Origin: Hyunsoonleella flava | GTDB taxonomy: Bacteria > Bacteroidota > Bacteroidia > Flavobacteriales > Flavobacteriaceae | Assembly: GCF_004310325.1 (NCBI RefSeq) | Contig: NZ_SIRT01000005.1 | Location: 62,001-126,000 of the forward strand | Reading direction: 5' to 3' | Length of the DNA stretch: 64,000 nt | Shown: positions 46,189-56,043 of the stretch, one piece after another | Layout of the letters: each line of letters begins with the position of its first letter | Position numbering within the stretch: the stretch's first letter is position 1 | Made by a program: the position numbers and the translations under genes | The notes under the pieces: model-generated | Database searches by the model: none | The model's input: the letters and a program-made list of their open reading frames with translations, nothing else | What the model was told of the DNA's origin: nothing

Positions 46189-46398
46189 ATGATATACTTA
46201 TTAAGCCCAAATATGGATTTTACCGGTTTGTTCATTATCATTTTACTGATAATGTTTGGACCATCAGTAATATTAGCCATCATTGGATTTAGCTTACTTG
46301 GTAAAAATAAAAAAGCAGCAAAAGTATTGTTTATTATTGCTACTGTGTACCTCATTATTAGCTTAGGTATTTGTGGTGCCCTAATTGCGGGTTTTTAA
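46189..46398 (+). CDS. Small two-helix membrane protein (paralogue 2)
   Basis: 69 residues laid out like its neighbour: hydrophobic helix (FIIILLIMFGPSVILAIIGF), basic loop LLGKNKKAAKVL, second helix ending ISLGICGALIAGF. The shared core is ..P-I-ILAIIG...KxAKxLxIIAxVYxIIxxGxCG. It starts 2 bp after paralogue 1 and ends the operon. Confidence 0.7.
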   Translation: MIYLLSPNMDFTGLFIIILLIMFGPSVILAIIGFSLLGKNKKAAKVLFIIATVYLIISLGICGALIAGF

Positions 46399-46401
46399 AT
46401 A

Positions 46402-46995
46402 TTATTCCAGCTCCACAATTACCTCGTTTTTTCTTTTGATAATTTCAAAAGGCGCGTTATATCCAAAAAAGTAAAAGTTATTGGTGTGCTTTATATTGCT
46501 AGCTTTTAGCGCAGCTACTAATTTTTCCTTATACTCATTTATTTTTTCATCATTTGCCCATCCGCCAAATGTAATGGCGGCTACCTTTTTTGCGGGCATT
46601 TCCTTGAATGTAATAGCGTTATTCGTTGGCTCGGGTAAATCTTCTTTATTAAACTTTCCAGGTACCATAAACATCATGGTACTATTATCTTCAATAGTCA
46701 TTGCTACAGGAGACGTCATTGCTATTTTTTCGTTTTTTTTATTGTCTCCAAAGATATAACCTGCCAAAACTGAAAACCCTTTGCTGGAGGTTTCTTTGTA
46801 ATTCCCTTCGTTAAGTTTTACAGATGTAAACAGTGATGCCTCGTAGTTTCTTATTTCAAAAGTGTCGTAATCCTTAACAACCTCGTAGGGATAGGTTTCT
46901 ATATTACTCTGTATTTTGTAATAATATATAACCTGAACAATTACAAAGATTAATCCTAAAGCACCTAAAATTATTAGTATTGTTTTCATTTTCAT
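46402..46995 (-). CDS. SOUL heme-binding family protein
   Basis: 197 residues: an N-terminal membrane anchor (about 4-26, ILIILGALGLIFVIVQVIYY), then the SOUL beta-barrel with YEVVKDYDTFEIRNYEAS, KIAMTSPVAMT and FFGYNAPFE. A second ATG two codons in (46989) is equally possible. SOUL proteins bind heme or related hydrophobic ligands; the ligand is not shown here. It converges with the small membrane genes, the stops being 3 bp apart. Confidence 0.9.
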   Translation of the reverse strand: MKMKTILIILGALGLIFVIVQVIYYYKIQSNIETYPYEVVKDYDTFEIRNYEASLFTSVKLNEGNYKETSSKGFSVLAGYIFGDNKKNEKIAMTSPVAMTIEDNSTMMFMVPGKFNKEDLPEPTNNAITFKEMPAKKVAAITFGGWANDEKINEYKEKLVAALKASNIKHTNNFYFFGYNAPFEIIKRKNEVIVELE

Positions 46996-47022
46996 AGCTC
47001 ACAACTTTTCTCTAAGATACGA

Positions 47023-47406
47023 CTATTTTAAACGGCTTAATATCACGATTCCGTAAATCCCTAGAACCAATTCTCCTACGGTTCCAAAAATATAGGCAAA
47101 TGTTGGTGTGCCGTCTAAGGCTAAACTTAATAACCTGCCTAAGCCCAACCCCAACATAAAAATCATATTGGTTACTAAAGCTAGTTTTAGATACTTATTT
47201 TGCAAAATTCCTAAAACCCAAAGTGTTGAAAAGCCTAAATATAAACCCATAATAGCTTTAAAAGCGTTCAATTCATCAATGGTATCTAAATGAATATCAA
47301 ATTCTAAACTTGGATTGAAACCATACAAAAGCGCTACAGGAACAACAATAATCAACGAAATTATCAGGTGGATTTTATTTAAAAAGTCCTGTTTGGTTTT
47401 TAGCAT
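47023..47406 (-). CDS. DUF4345 membrane protein
   Basis: 127 residues with four membrane helices. FKAIMGLYLGFSTLWVLGIL and GLGLGRLLSLALDGTP are the DUF4345 signature. Function unknown. It lies 9 bp after the M28 peptidase gene, so it is co-transcribed. Confidence 0.85.
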   Translation of the reverse strand: MLKTKQDFLNKIHLIISLIIVVPVALLYGFNPSLEFDIHLDTIDELNAFKAIMGLYLGFSTLWVLGILQNKYLKLALVTNMIFMLGLGLGRLLSLALDGTPTFAYIFGTVGELVLGIYGIVILSRLK

Positions 47407-47415
47407 TTGCTGATT

Positions 47416-48639
47416 TTAAAATTCAATTTTAGCTTCTACCTGTTCACCTTCTCTATCAACTACTACTTTGGTGGTATCTCCTTTTTTAAAAGTTGCCAAG
47501 GCTTTCATATAGCTCATCATATCCACTACCGCGCTATCACCTAATTTCACAACAATATCGCCTTTTTGCAACCCCGCCTTTTGTGCTGGCTTGTCTTCAC
47601 TGATACCGTCAATGCGCATGCCTTTACCATCATATAAATAATCAGGAATCACACCCAGACCAACTTTAAACCTCGGCGTTTCTTCACTTTCATTTTTTGT
47701 TTTTCTAAAGGGTAATTTTCCATTATCGTCTAAATCTGAAATCACTTCAAAAATATAGTTTGATATGGTTTGCATGCCTTTGTAATTCAACTTATCAAAA
47801 TCATCTGTTGGTTTGTGATAATCTTCATGTTGCCCAGTAAAAAAATGCAATACAGGAATATCAGCATTATAAAAAGACGTATGATCACTCGGGCCAATAC
47901 CAGATTCTTTTTGAATCAATTTAAAACTTTCGTTATGTGCCTTTAGTGTTTGTTTTAAAATGGGAGATGTGCCAACACCATAAACCGCCAATGTACTATC
48001 GGCTTTTAAGCGTCCTACCATATCCATATTAATCATATAATTCACTTTTTTGGTGTCGATTGTTGGGTTTTTTACAAAATAATTAGAGCCCAATAAACCC
48101 ATTTCCTCACCAGAAAACGCCATGAAAAGATAGTTGTTATTTGTGTTTTTACCTTTAAGTTTTTCTGCTAAATTTAGCATAACGGCAATACCACTGGCGT
48201 TATCATCAGCACCGTTGTGGATTGCTTTTTCACCGCGATGTAATGAGCCTTCAGCACCATAACCCAAATGGTCGTAGTGTGCTCCAATAACAATCGTGTT
48301 TTCAGCATTGTTATTTAAAAAGCCGATGACGTTAGTTCCTGTAATGGTGCTATCGCCATCCTTTACCGTATAGTTTACCTGTTGGTGCGGATTTGTTTTT
48401 GGTTTAAATGAAAATTCTTGAAAGTAGCCATCTGTTCCTTTACCATCTATACCTAAGTTTTCAAAACGGTTTGATATGTATTTGGCGGCCAATATTTCAC
48501 CCTCTGTTCCTGTTTGTCGCCCTTCAAGCGAATCGGCCGACAAAAAAACAACATCGTCTTGAATGCTAACGGGTTTTGACTTTTCAGTTTTGCACGAACT
48601 TAATATTCCCAAAAAAAGAAGTATGACGATGTATTTCAT
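47416..48639 (-). CDS. M28 zinc aminopeptidase with PDZ domain, lipoprotein
   Basis: 407 residues; the lipoprotein signal ILSSC gives Cys at about 16. The zinc ligands are in VIGAHYDHLGYG, GADDNASGIA, FSGEEMGLLG and NMDMVGR, and a late His is in GPSDHTSFY. A PDZ domain occupies about 325-407 (GLGVIPDYLYDGKGMRIDGI, then AGLQKGDIVVKLG). A periplasmic aminopeptidase of BSAP type is the best reading. Confidence 0.93.
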   Translation of the reverse strand: MKYIVILLFLGILSSCKTEKSKPVSIQDDVVFLSADSLEGRQTGTEGEILAAKYISNRFENLGIDGKGTDGYFQEFSFKPKTNPHQQVNYTVKDGDSTITGTNVIGFLNNNAENTIVIGAHYDHLGYGAEGSLHRGEKAIHNGADDNASGIAVMLNLAEKLKGKNTNNNYLFMAFSGEEMGLLGSNYFVKNPTIDTKKVNYMINMDMVGRLKADSTLAVYGVGTSPILKQTLKAHNESFKLIQKESGIGPSDHTSFYNADIPVLHFFTGQHEDYHKPTDDFDKLNYKGMQTISNYIFEVISDLDDNGKLPFRKTKNESEETPRFKVGLGVIPDYLYDGKGMRIDGISEDKPAQKAGLQKGDIVVKLGDSAVVDMMSYMKALATFKKGDTTKVVVDREGEQVEAKIEF

Positions 48640-48693
48640 GGTTTTAAGTATTAATTTTGTTCAAATTTAATCAATAGCTATAACTTTTCAAGA

Positions 48694-49791
48694 ATGAAAT
48701 CTATATACCTTATTGTTTTTGTTGCTCTTGTTTTTAGTTGCAAAAACGAAACTAAAAAAGCTGCTGAATCCTCTAAAGAAACTGTTGAAGTTAAGGACTC
48801 CTTAATCTATCCGGGTGAAAAACATTTTAAGTCTATAAAACAAATCACCTTTGGCGGGGATAATGCTGAAGCCTATTGGAGTTTTGACGACAAGCAAATT
48901 GTGTTTCAATCCAATAATAAGAATTGGAACGTTGGGTGCGACCAAATGTTTTTAATGAATGTTGGTGAAACTTTTGAAGATAAAACACCGCCTATGATTT
49001 CAACGGGAAAGGGCAGAACTACTTGCTCTTATTTTCTACCCGACAACAAACACATTATATATGCGTCGACACATTTAGGTGACGAAAAATGTCCAGACAC
49101 ACCATTGCGTAAAAATGGAAAATATATTTGGCCTGTTTATGATACCTATGATATTTTTATGGCAGATTTAGAAGGTAATATCGTAAAGCAATTGACCAAC
49201 GAAAAAGGGTATGATGCTGAACCAACCGTATCTCCAAAAGGTGATAAAATTGTATTTACCTCAACCCGTAGTGGCGATTTAGAATTGTATACCATGAACC
49301 TTGATGGTAGCAGTGTAACCCAAATTACAGATGAATTGGGTTATGATGGTGGAGCGTTCTTCTCGCCAGATGGTACTAAAATAATCTTCCGCTCTTCACG
49401 CCCAAAAACCGAACAAGAAATTAAAGAATACAAGGAGCTTTTAGCTGAAGGCTTGGTTGAACCTACAGAAATGGAGCTTTACATATGTAATGCTGATGGC
49501 AGTGATTTAAAACAGTTAACCGATTTAGGAAATGCCAATTGGAGTCCGTTTTTTCATCCTTCAGGAAAGAAAATATTGTTCTCCTCAAATTTTGAAGCAG
49601 AACGTGGTTTCCCCTTCAACTTATATTTAATTGATATCGATGGGAAAAACTTGGAACGTGTTACTCATAGCGACACCTTTGATGCATTCCCAGTATTTTC
49701 AAATGATGGGAAGTATTTAGCTTTTTCATCAAATAGAAATAATGGAGGTGGTAGGGATACCAACCTTTTTATTGCAGAATGGCAAGACTAA
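48694..49791 (+). CDS. TolB-like beta-propeller (PD40) lipoprotein
   Basis: 365 residues with lipobox VALVFSC (Cys16). At least five PD40/TolB-type repeats follow, for example AEPTVSPKGDKIVFTSTRSG, FFSPDGTKIIFRSSRP and AFPVFSNDGKYLAFSSNRNN. A periplasm-facing protein, probably for binding; no catalytic domain is seen. Confidence 0.88.
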   Translation: MKSIYLIVFVALVFSCKNETKKAAESSKETVEVKDSLIYPGEKHFKSIKQITFGGDNAEAYWSFDDKQIVFQSNNKNWNVGCDQMFLMNVGETFEDKTPPMISTGKGRTTCSYFLPDNKHIIYASTHLGDEKCPDTPLRKNGKYIWPVYDTYDIFMADLEGNIVKQLTNEKGYDAEPTVSPKGDKIVFTSTRSGDLELYTMNLDGSSVTQITDELGYDGGAFFSPDGTKIIFRSSRPKTEQEIKEYKELLAEGLVEPTEMELYICNADGSDLKQLTDLGNANWSPFFHPSGKKILFSSNFEAERGFPFNLYLIDIDGKNLERVTHSDTFDAFPVFSNDGKYLAFSSNRNNGGGRDTNLFIAEWQD

Positions 49792-49822
49792 TTTTAAAAT
49801 ATATTTAGCATAATAATTACCT

Positions 49823-49830
49823 TATCTTTG
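49823..49830 (+). promoter_or_regulatory. Promoter -7 element (TATCTTTG) for lepA
   Basis: Matches TANNTTTG 30 nt before the lepA start; -33 not clear. Confidence 0.4.
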
Positions 49831-49860
49831 CTGCATCTTTTTTAAGACGAGACTTGATTT

Positions 49861-51657
49861 ATGAAGAACATCAGAAACTTTTGCATTATTGCACATATTG
49901 ATCACGGAAAAAGTACACTTGCAGATCGCTTGCTAGACTATACAGGTTCTGTAACCGCACGAGAAAAGCAAGATCAACTTTTGGACAATATGGATTTGGA
50001 ACGAGAGCGTGGAATTACTATTAAAAGTCACGCTATCCAAATGGATTATGAATATGAAGGACAGAAATATATTTTAAACTTAATTGACACTCCTGGGCAC
50101 GTCGATTTTTCTTATGAAGTATCGCGTTCTATCGCTGCTTGTGAAGGTGCGCTGTTAATCGTTGATGCTGCACAAAGCATACAGGCACAAACCATTTCTA
50201 ACCTATATCTGGCTTTAGAAAATGACTTGGAGATTATTCCTGTTTTGAATAAGGTAGATTTACCAAGTGCAAATCCTGAAGAAGTTACAGATGACATTGT
50301 AGATTTATTAGGTTGCGACCCCGAAGAGGTAATTCACGCCAGTGGAAAAACAGGTTTTGGAGTCGATAATATTTTGGCGGCCATCATAGAACGTATTCCT
50401 GCTCCTGAAGGCGACCCAAATGCGCCATTACAAGCTCTAATTTTTGATTCTGTTTATAATACTTTTAGAGGTATTGAAACCTATTTTCGAGTATTTAATG
50501 GTGAAATTAAAAAAGGCCAACATATAAAGTTTGTAGCGACTGATAAGGATTATTATGCGGATGAAATTGGAACACTTAAGCTAAACCAAGTTGCAAAACA
50601 AACCGTAAAAACGGGCGATGTTGGTTATCTAATTACAGGGATTAAAACTGCCAAAGAGGTTAAAGTGGGTGATACCATTACCGATTTTGCTAAACCAACA
50701 ACCAATATTGTAGAAGGTTTTGAGGACGTAAAACCTATGGTATTCGCAGGCATTTACCCTGTTGATACTGAAGATTACGAGGATTTAAGGGCTTCCATGG
50801 AGAAACTGCAGCTTAACGATGCGTCTTTGGTGTTTCAACCTGAAAGTTCTGCGGCATTAGGTTTTGGGTTTCGCTGTGGATTCCTAGGGATGCTTCATAT
50901 GGAAATTATCCAAGAGCGTCTGGAGCGTGAGTTTGACATGACGGTGATTACAACCGTACCCAATGTATCCTATCATGCTTACACAAATAAAGTTCCTAAC
51001 GAGGCAATAATAGTAAACAACCCTTCTGATTTACCTGAACCTTCCACATTAAACCGTGTTGAGGAGCCTTATATTAAAGCTACAATTATCACAAAATCAG
51101 ATTTTGTGGGTAACGTGATGTCGTTGTGTATTGAAAAACGTGGTATCATCACCAACCAAACCTATTTAACGACTGAGCGTGTTGAATTAATTTTTGAAAT
51201 GCCTTTAGCTGAAATTGTATTTGATTTTTACGATAGATTAAAAACTGTATCAAAAGGCTACGCATCTTTTGATTACCATCCAATTGGCATGAAGCCTTCA
51301 AAATTAGTACGATTAGATATCTTACTGAATGCACAACCCGTTGATGCCCTTTCAGCCTTAATACATGCAGAAAACGCCCAGACCATTGGCAAAAAGATGT
51401 GTGAGAAATTAAAAGAACTTATCCCGCGTCAGCAATTTGATATTCCAATTCAAGCGGCTATTGGTGCTAAAATTATTTCAAGAGAAACTGTAAAAGCGTT
51501 GCGTAAAGATGTGACTGCAAAATGTTACGGTGGGGATATTTCGCGTAAGCGTAAACTTTTAGAAAAGCAGAAAAAAGGGAAGAAACGTATGCGACAAGTG
51601 GGTAATGTAGAAATCCCGCAACAAGCCTTTATGGCAGTGTTAAAGCTTAATGATTAA
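49861..51657 (+). CDS. lepA: Elongation factor 4 (back-translocase)
   Basis: 598-residue translational GTPase. G1 [16 protein letters not shown]3 [12 protein letters not shown]4 NKVDLP; domains II-IV follow and the LepA-specific C-terminus [20 protein letters not shown] is intact. Confidence 0.98.
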   Translation: MKNIRNFCIIAHIDHGKSTLADRLLDYTGSVTAREKQDQLLDNMDLERERGITIKSHAIQMDYEYEGQKYILNLIDTPGHVDFSYEVSRSIAACEGALLIVDAAQSIQAQTISNLYLALENDLEIIPVLNKVDLPSANPEEVTDDIVDLLGCDPEEVIHASGKTGFGVDNILAAIIERIPAPEGDPNAPLQALIFDSVYNTFRGIETYFRVFNGEIKKGQHIKFVATDKDYYADEIGTLKLNQVAKQTVKTGDVGYLITGIKTAKEVKVGDTITDFAKPTTNIVEGFEDVKPMVFAGIYPVDTEDYEDLRASMEKLQLNDASLVFQPESSAALGFGFRCGFLGMLHMEIIQERLEREFDMTVITTVPNVSYHAYTNKVPNEAIIVNNPSDLPEPSTLNRVEEPYIKATIITKSDFVGNVMSLCIEKRGIITNQTYLTTERVELIFEMPLAEIVFDFYDRLKTVSKGYASFDYHPIGMKPSKLVRLDILLNAQPVDALSALIHAENAQTIGKKMCEKLKELIPRQQFDIPIQAAIGAKIISRETVKALRKDVTAKCYGGDISRKRKLLEKQKKGKKRMRQVGNVEIPQQAFMAVLKLND

Positions 51658-51692
51658 TCTTTTTTGTATCTTTCTTCATGTAGATTGCTCTC

Positions 51693-52328
51693 ATGGAGAA
51701 CCAGCCAAAAAAAATCCTCATCTGTGAAGACCATCAAATCGTTATTGATGGTTTACTATCCATATTCAAAACCCAAAACGAATATCAAGTTATTGGTTAT
51801 ATTAAAAATGGAAACAATGTTTTACCTACCATAGAAACAAACCTTCCTGATGCTATTTTACTCGATCTAAACCTCCCCGACAAAAACGGTTTGGATATTC
51901 TAAAAGATATTAAAACGTTACACTCAAAAATCAAGGTCATTATACTTACCATGTATAACAAGGAGAGTATCGTGAAAAAAGCAAAGCAATTAAAAGCTGA
52001 TGGATTTTTGCTGAAAAACTGTTCTTCTGATGACCTTTTAAATGCTCTTGACTCCGTTTTTGAAAGCAACAAATTCTATCAAGGAAAAGATGTAAAAAAT
52101 GCTGTTGCTGAAACCGATGGTTTTGTTGAAAAAATAAAAATAACCAGACGGGAAAAAGAAATTATTGAAGAGCTTCTAAAAGGCCATAACGTTCCCCAAA
52201 TTGCTGAAACCCTATTTATCAGTGCCCACACTGTTGAAACGCATAAGAAGAATATCTTTAAGAAACTGGACATCCATAATTCTATAGACTTAGTAAAACT
52301 TGTGAATGAAAAAAAGTTGCTCTCATAA
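51693..52328 (+). CDS. NarL/LuxR-type response regulator
   Basis: 211 residues. The receiver (1-120) has acidic ED12-13, phospho-acceptor Asp58 in AILLDLNLPDKNG and Lys in ADGFLLKN. The LuxR-type HTH (about 150-205) reads ITRREKEIIEELLKGHNVPQ. It overlaps the histidine kinase start by 23 bp, so the two form one unit. Confidence 0.94.
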   Translation: MENQPKKILICEDHQIVIDGLLSIFKTQNEYQVIGYIKNGNNVLPTIETNLPDAILLDLNLPDKNGLDILKDIKTLHSKIKVIILTMYNKESIVKKAKQLKADGFLLKNCSSDDLLNALDSVFESNKFYQGKDVKNAVAETDGFVEKIKITRREKEIIEELLKGHNVPQIAETLFISAHTVETHKKNIFKKLDIHNSIDLVKLVNEKKLLS

Positions 52329-54126
52329 CTGTATTACTTTTTTTCTGATTTTTAGTTTAGGCTTTTGCTTGAACTTGGATGCTAAGGTTGACACACTCAC
52401 TATAGATTCAAACTTTACATCAGTCAACCTAAAATCATTTTCAAAAGTTAATGGGCAAGCGAACCATTTAAAAGCTGATAACAAAAGTTATTTTTATTTC
52501 AGCTTTAACAACAGCTACAATAGCATTGATTTTACCATAAAAAACAAACTTGAGGCACCTCGAAAACTCATTCTGCAACTCTCTTATGTGTACATTAAGG
52601 AAATCATTTTTTGTAAATATGAAGACGGTCATCTTATCCCTTTGTCTACCACGGGTATTGAACATAAGATTTCAACAAAACCAATAGAACATAGGCTCTT
52701 TACTTTCCCTATTCATCTAAACCCAGGAGAAACAGCTTCATACCAACTTAAACTTAAAAAAGAAAAAGGGAAGCCTTTAGCAACCTCCATACTTTTAAAA
52801 AATGAAAAAACATTTACCAAACAAAACTTTATCCAACAGATAATTATTGGGTCTTACTTTGGGGTAAGCCTCTTATCTGTTGTATTTAGCCTATTTATTT
52901 TTTCATTTTTAAGAAAAAGCACCTACTTAATCTATGCAGCCTATGTTATTTTCCTAGGGCTTTTTATTAGTGCCTATATTGGTGTGTTTTCACAAATATT
53001 TTTACGTGAAAACAGTACCGTAAACAAGTATGCCCATTATGTTATTTTTAGTGAAATTTCTTTAATTCTATTTGCATTGTTCTCTCAAAAAATACTGGAG
53101 ACCAAAACTTACACGCCAAAACTGAAAAAATATATTGAGATACTCTTGGGTGTTGTTATCGTTTTAAGATTAGCATTACATTTTGTGTTTACTCATATTT
53201 TTGAAAGCGCGGTCTCTATATTCATGAAAATATGGTATGCCTTTTTTATTATTTTGATAAGTATAATTATTATACAAATAGTGATCTACTATCGCAAAAA
53301 CAACAAGCGCACTTCGCTTTTTGCTTTAGCTTATATATTTATGATTTTAGGTACAATGGCTAGCATTTTGTACCACAGTTATGGTGTAATAAACACCTAT
53401 TTTTACGATTTACCCCTTTTGTTTTATACCTCATTTTTAGAAATTTTGTTTTTGACTTTTACAGTGGTATTTATGGTGAAAGACATTTATGATGAACGTA
53501 ATGTGCTTTCTGAAAAAATAGTGATCGAAGAGAAAAAAAACCTAACCGCTTTTATAAAGGGGGAAGACCAAGAGCGCAAACGTATTGGTAAGGAGCTTCA
53601 TGATAATATTGGTAGTCAATTAAGTTATTTGAAACGATTTGTTTCAGATAAATTTAAAGATGAAAAGGTTACCAAAACTATTGATACCATCTGTAACGAT
53701 GTTAGAAATTTGTCTCATGAAATTTCTCCTTCAGATTTAAAAATTGTTGGATTTAAAGATAGTGTTGAAGATTTATCTAAAACACTATCAAATCAAACGT
53801 CTTTAGAGGTTTCTTTTAGTAATTATCAATTTCCTGAAATTATAGGTGAAGAAATGGCTACCCAATTGTATCGTGTTGTTCAAGAAGCTTTTAATAATAT
53901 TTTAAAACATGCGAATGCAAAACATGTTGATGTACAACTTATGGGACATGACGATGCATATACCATCTCAATTGAGGATGACGGTGACGGCTTTAATGTT
54001 TCAAGAGCTAAAAACGGTCTTGGTTTAAAAAACATGAAATCTAGAATTCAGCAGGTTGGAGGAACACTTTCAATAGATAGTGATGGCATCAAGGGCACTT
54101 CTATTCTTATTTCAATTCCAAAATAA
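52306..54126 (+). CDS. 7TM sensor histidine kinase (HisKA_3)
   Basis: 606 residues: signal peptide, an extracellular 7TMR-DISMED2-like beta domain (about 28-170), then seven membrane helices (about 180-400). The kinase part has phospho-His in ERKRIGKELHDNIGSQL, N box EAFNNILKHANAKHV and G boxes DDGDGFNV and GLGLKNMKSR. Partner of the preceding regulator; the extracellular ligand is unknown. Confidence 0.93.
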   Translation: MKKSCSHNCITFFLIFSLGFCLNLDAKVDTLTIDSNFTSVNLKSFSKVNGQANHLKADNKSYFYFSFNNSYNSIDFTIKNKLEAPRKLILQLSYVYIKEIIFCKYEDGHLIPLSTTGIEHKISTKPIEHRLFTFPIHLNPGETASYQLKLKKEKGKPLATSILLKNEKTFTKQNFIQQIIIGSYFGVSLLSVVFSLFIFSFLRKSTYLIYAAYVIFLGLFISAYIGVFSQIFLRENSTVNKYAHYVIFSEISLILFALFSQKILETKTYTPKLKKYIEILLGVVIVLRLALHFVFTHIFESAVSIFMKIWYAFFIILISIIIIQIVIYYRKNNKRTSLFALAYIFMILGTMASILYHSYGVINTYFYDLPLLFYTSFLEILFLTFTVVFMVKDIYDERNVLSEKIVIEEKKNLTAFIKGEDQERKRIGKELHDNIGSQLSYLKRFVSDKFKDEKVTKTIDTICNDVRNLSHEISPSDLKIVGFKDSVEDLSKTLSNQTSLEVSFSNYQFPEIIGEEMATQLYRVVQEAFNNILKHANAKHVDVQLMGHDDAYTISIEDDGDGFNVSRAKNGLGLKNMKSRIQQVGGTLSIDSDGIKGTSILISIPK

Positions 54127-54131
54127 TGTGC

Positions 54132-54155
54132 AAATCTACCTGAACTCTGGTATTG
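54132..54155 (+). promoter_or_regulatory. Direct-repeat box 1 with TACC-N8-GGTA dyad
   Basis: 24 nt repeated at 54361-54384 with one difference. The core TACCTGAACTCTGGTA has inverted ends TACC/GGTA, a plausible dimer site. It lies 6 bp past the histidine kinase stop. Confidence 0.4.
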
Positions 54156-54296
54156 TATTTCCCTATCAACTTATTATAATTTTAAGCAATCAATTTAACG
54201 TCTGATATCTCAATAATTATAATGCTATTAATCGATATTCTTATGTAACCAACCATCGAGATGTATGTTTTAAATTGATTAAACACTTATCTTGAA

Positions 54297-54332
54297 AAAA
54301 GGAGGCTTCACCCTAGGTTGGAGCCTCTTTTG
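54297..54332 (+). terminator. Probable terminator of the two-component operon
   Basis: GGAGGCTTC with a GAGCCTC arm forms a stem followed by TTTTGGTTTTTT. The rest of the 54127-54439 gap is AT-rich apart from the two boxes. Confidence 0.65.
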
Positions 54333-54360
54333 GTTTTTTATGGTGTACGCTTTCAAACCA

Positions 54361-54384
54361 AAATCTACCTGACCTCTGGTATTG
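54361..54384 (+). promoter_or_regulatory. Direct-repeat box 2 with TACC-N8-GGTA dyad
   Basis: Near-identical to 54132-54155 (core TACCTGACCTCTGGTA). It ends 55 nt before the secreted-protein gene at 54440, a fitting place for the LuxR-type regulator encoded just upstream; this is inference. Confidence 0.45.
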
Positions 54385-54439
54385 CACCGTAGTAACATCC
54401 TGATGTAGCTTTACTCAAATCAATTTAAAACCATACATT

Positions 54440-55813
54440 ATGAAAACCAATCAACTTGTATCAGGATTTTTGATGTGTTTTATCTTTTTCTCTTTAAAAG
54501 GGTATTCGCAAGACAAAAAACTCCCTTACTGTAAAAACAAAGATGCAGCCAAGGAGCTTCACGCCGCATTTAAAACCATGCATGCGCAAGCAAAAGTTGC
54601 AAACTGGAAAGATAACAAAACCTGTAAGGCTAAAGACTTAATAAGCAAAGTGGATGGCTCCATGAAATCCGTAAGTATGACTGAGGCTATATACACCATA
54701 AACAAACTTTATTATAGTTTTCAAAGCCCCACAACTAAGGATACTTTTGATAAGGGTTTTTTTACCACTATGGAAGACAAAGGTTTATACTCCTATAAGA
54801 AGAGTAAAAATTTTTCTGATTTTGTATCAGAATACACAGGGAAGAGTATTGGTGATATTCAAGGTAAGCGTACCAGTAGTAGCGGTATGGAATATAAAGA
54901 CATTGATGTTATCCGTAGGTATTACAATGGCCTGAAAAGTTTTTTTACAACACTGGACTTCAATGTAAAATATGATGAATCTGTGAGCGATAATTGCAGA
55001 AGAACGGTGTTGTCCACTATTAAGGTGGCGAAATTCAGTTACCCTAACATCACTTGGGAAATAAAAACACGTGCAAACGTTAATTGTGTATGCAATAACG
55101 GTTTGGATAAGACCGAAGTAAAAAGTGGCTCGTTTGAATATACCGCTACAACATCAGGCGTTTTAACGCATCCTAAAGTAACTTTCAGCCAACCTAAAGA
55201 TTCTAAAATAACCATCAATTCATTAGTGTGTTGTGGAGAAAAACAAAAAGACAGACCCATTTCCTCCGAACCAAAAACTGAAGACATCAATAATCTAATG
55301 CCCGATCAGTACATAGGTGGTGGCGTAGGTTTTGGAGCCACCCAAGATTTTGAGGAAATATCGTACTGTTTCTTTGCTGAATATTTGAAAAAAATAACCT
55401 ATGGTAGTGATGATTATGCTTGGTATGCAGGTATTGAGGCTGGTTATTCTGGTTGGTCGTTTAACGACTCTAATTCAAATAGAATTAAAATTGGCCCTAA
55501 GCTACAGTACCATACGGCACTAACCCCAAGCAAGCAAACCCAATTTGTAGCTGGTATCATGGGGAACTATAATTTTGGAACAACAGACAACGGATTCTCC
55601 ATAGATGATGTAACAGGAATCGTTGCGTGCGCCTACGGCGGGGTAAACATTCGCATTTGCGAAAATTGGTCGGTATTTGGTCAGTTTCCCGTTTTCATTT
55701 ATGAAAGCACCACTTTTAAATCAGAATCTGGAGGTGAGTTTAAAACAGATGGTACAAGCTTGCTCATCAACAAAGACAATCCGCTAAAATTAGGTGTAAG
55801 ATTTAATTTTTGA
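54440..55813 (+). CDS. Exported protein with C-terminal barrel-like domain, unknown
   Basis: 457 residues, signal peptide ending LKGYSQ. The N-terminal half is soluble and Cys-containing (KLPYCKNKDAAKEL; CVCNNGLD; SLVCCGEKQK). The C-terminal 170 residues look like an outer-membrane beta-barrel: GGGVGFGATQDFEEISYCFF, alternating strands and a terminal LKLGVRFNF. The last 33 residues resemble the end of the next gene's product. Family not recognised. Likely controlled by the adjacent two-component system. Confidence 0.7.
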   Translation: MKTNQLVSGFLMCFIFFSLKGYSQDKKLPYCKNKDAAKELHAAFKTMHAQAKVANWKDNKTCKAKDLISKVDGSMKSVSMTEAIYTINKLYYSFQSPTTKDTFDKGFFTTMEDKGLYSYKKSKNFSDFVSEYTGKSIGDIQGKRTSSSGMEYKDIDVIRRYYNGLKSFFTTLDFNVKYDESVSDNCRRTVLSTIKVAKFSYPNITWEIKTRANVNCVCNNGLDKTEVKSGSFEYTATTSGVLTHPKVTFSQPKDSKITINSLVCCGEKQKDRPISSEPKTEDINNLMPDQYIGGGVGFGATQDFEEISYCFFAEYLKKITYGSDDYAWYAGIEAGYSGWSFNDSNSNRIKIGPKLQYHTALTPSKQTQFVAGIMGNYNFGTTDNGFSIDDVTGIVACAYGGVNIRICENWSVFGQFPVFIYESTTFKSESGGEFKTDGTSLLINKDNPLKLGVRFNF

Positions 55814-55834
55814 GTTTAGTTTTTAGTCTTTGGC

Positions 55835-55865
55835 AAAGAGGCTTCGTTATATGTGAAGTCTCTTT
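55835..55865 (+). terminator. Possible terminator
   Basis: AAAGAGGCTTC and GAAGTCTCTTT pair over 11 positions with one G-T; the T-tail is short. Confidence 0.5.
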
Positions 55866-56043
55866 CCACTAATAGAATTTACTTTATTATAATAATTTTT
55901 TTACCTTACTCATGCGGTAAATCACTAAGAAACAGTTGTTTATTTGAAAGTTTTATCGTAACTTTTCAAAGCCTTAGTTTCTAATTATCATGTGATTCTC
56001 TCTACTGAGTTAAAAAAAGTAACTAATCAATCCACATATAATT

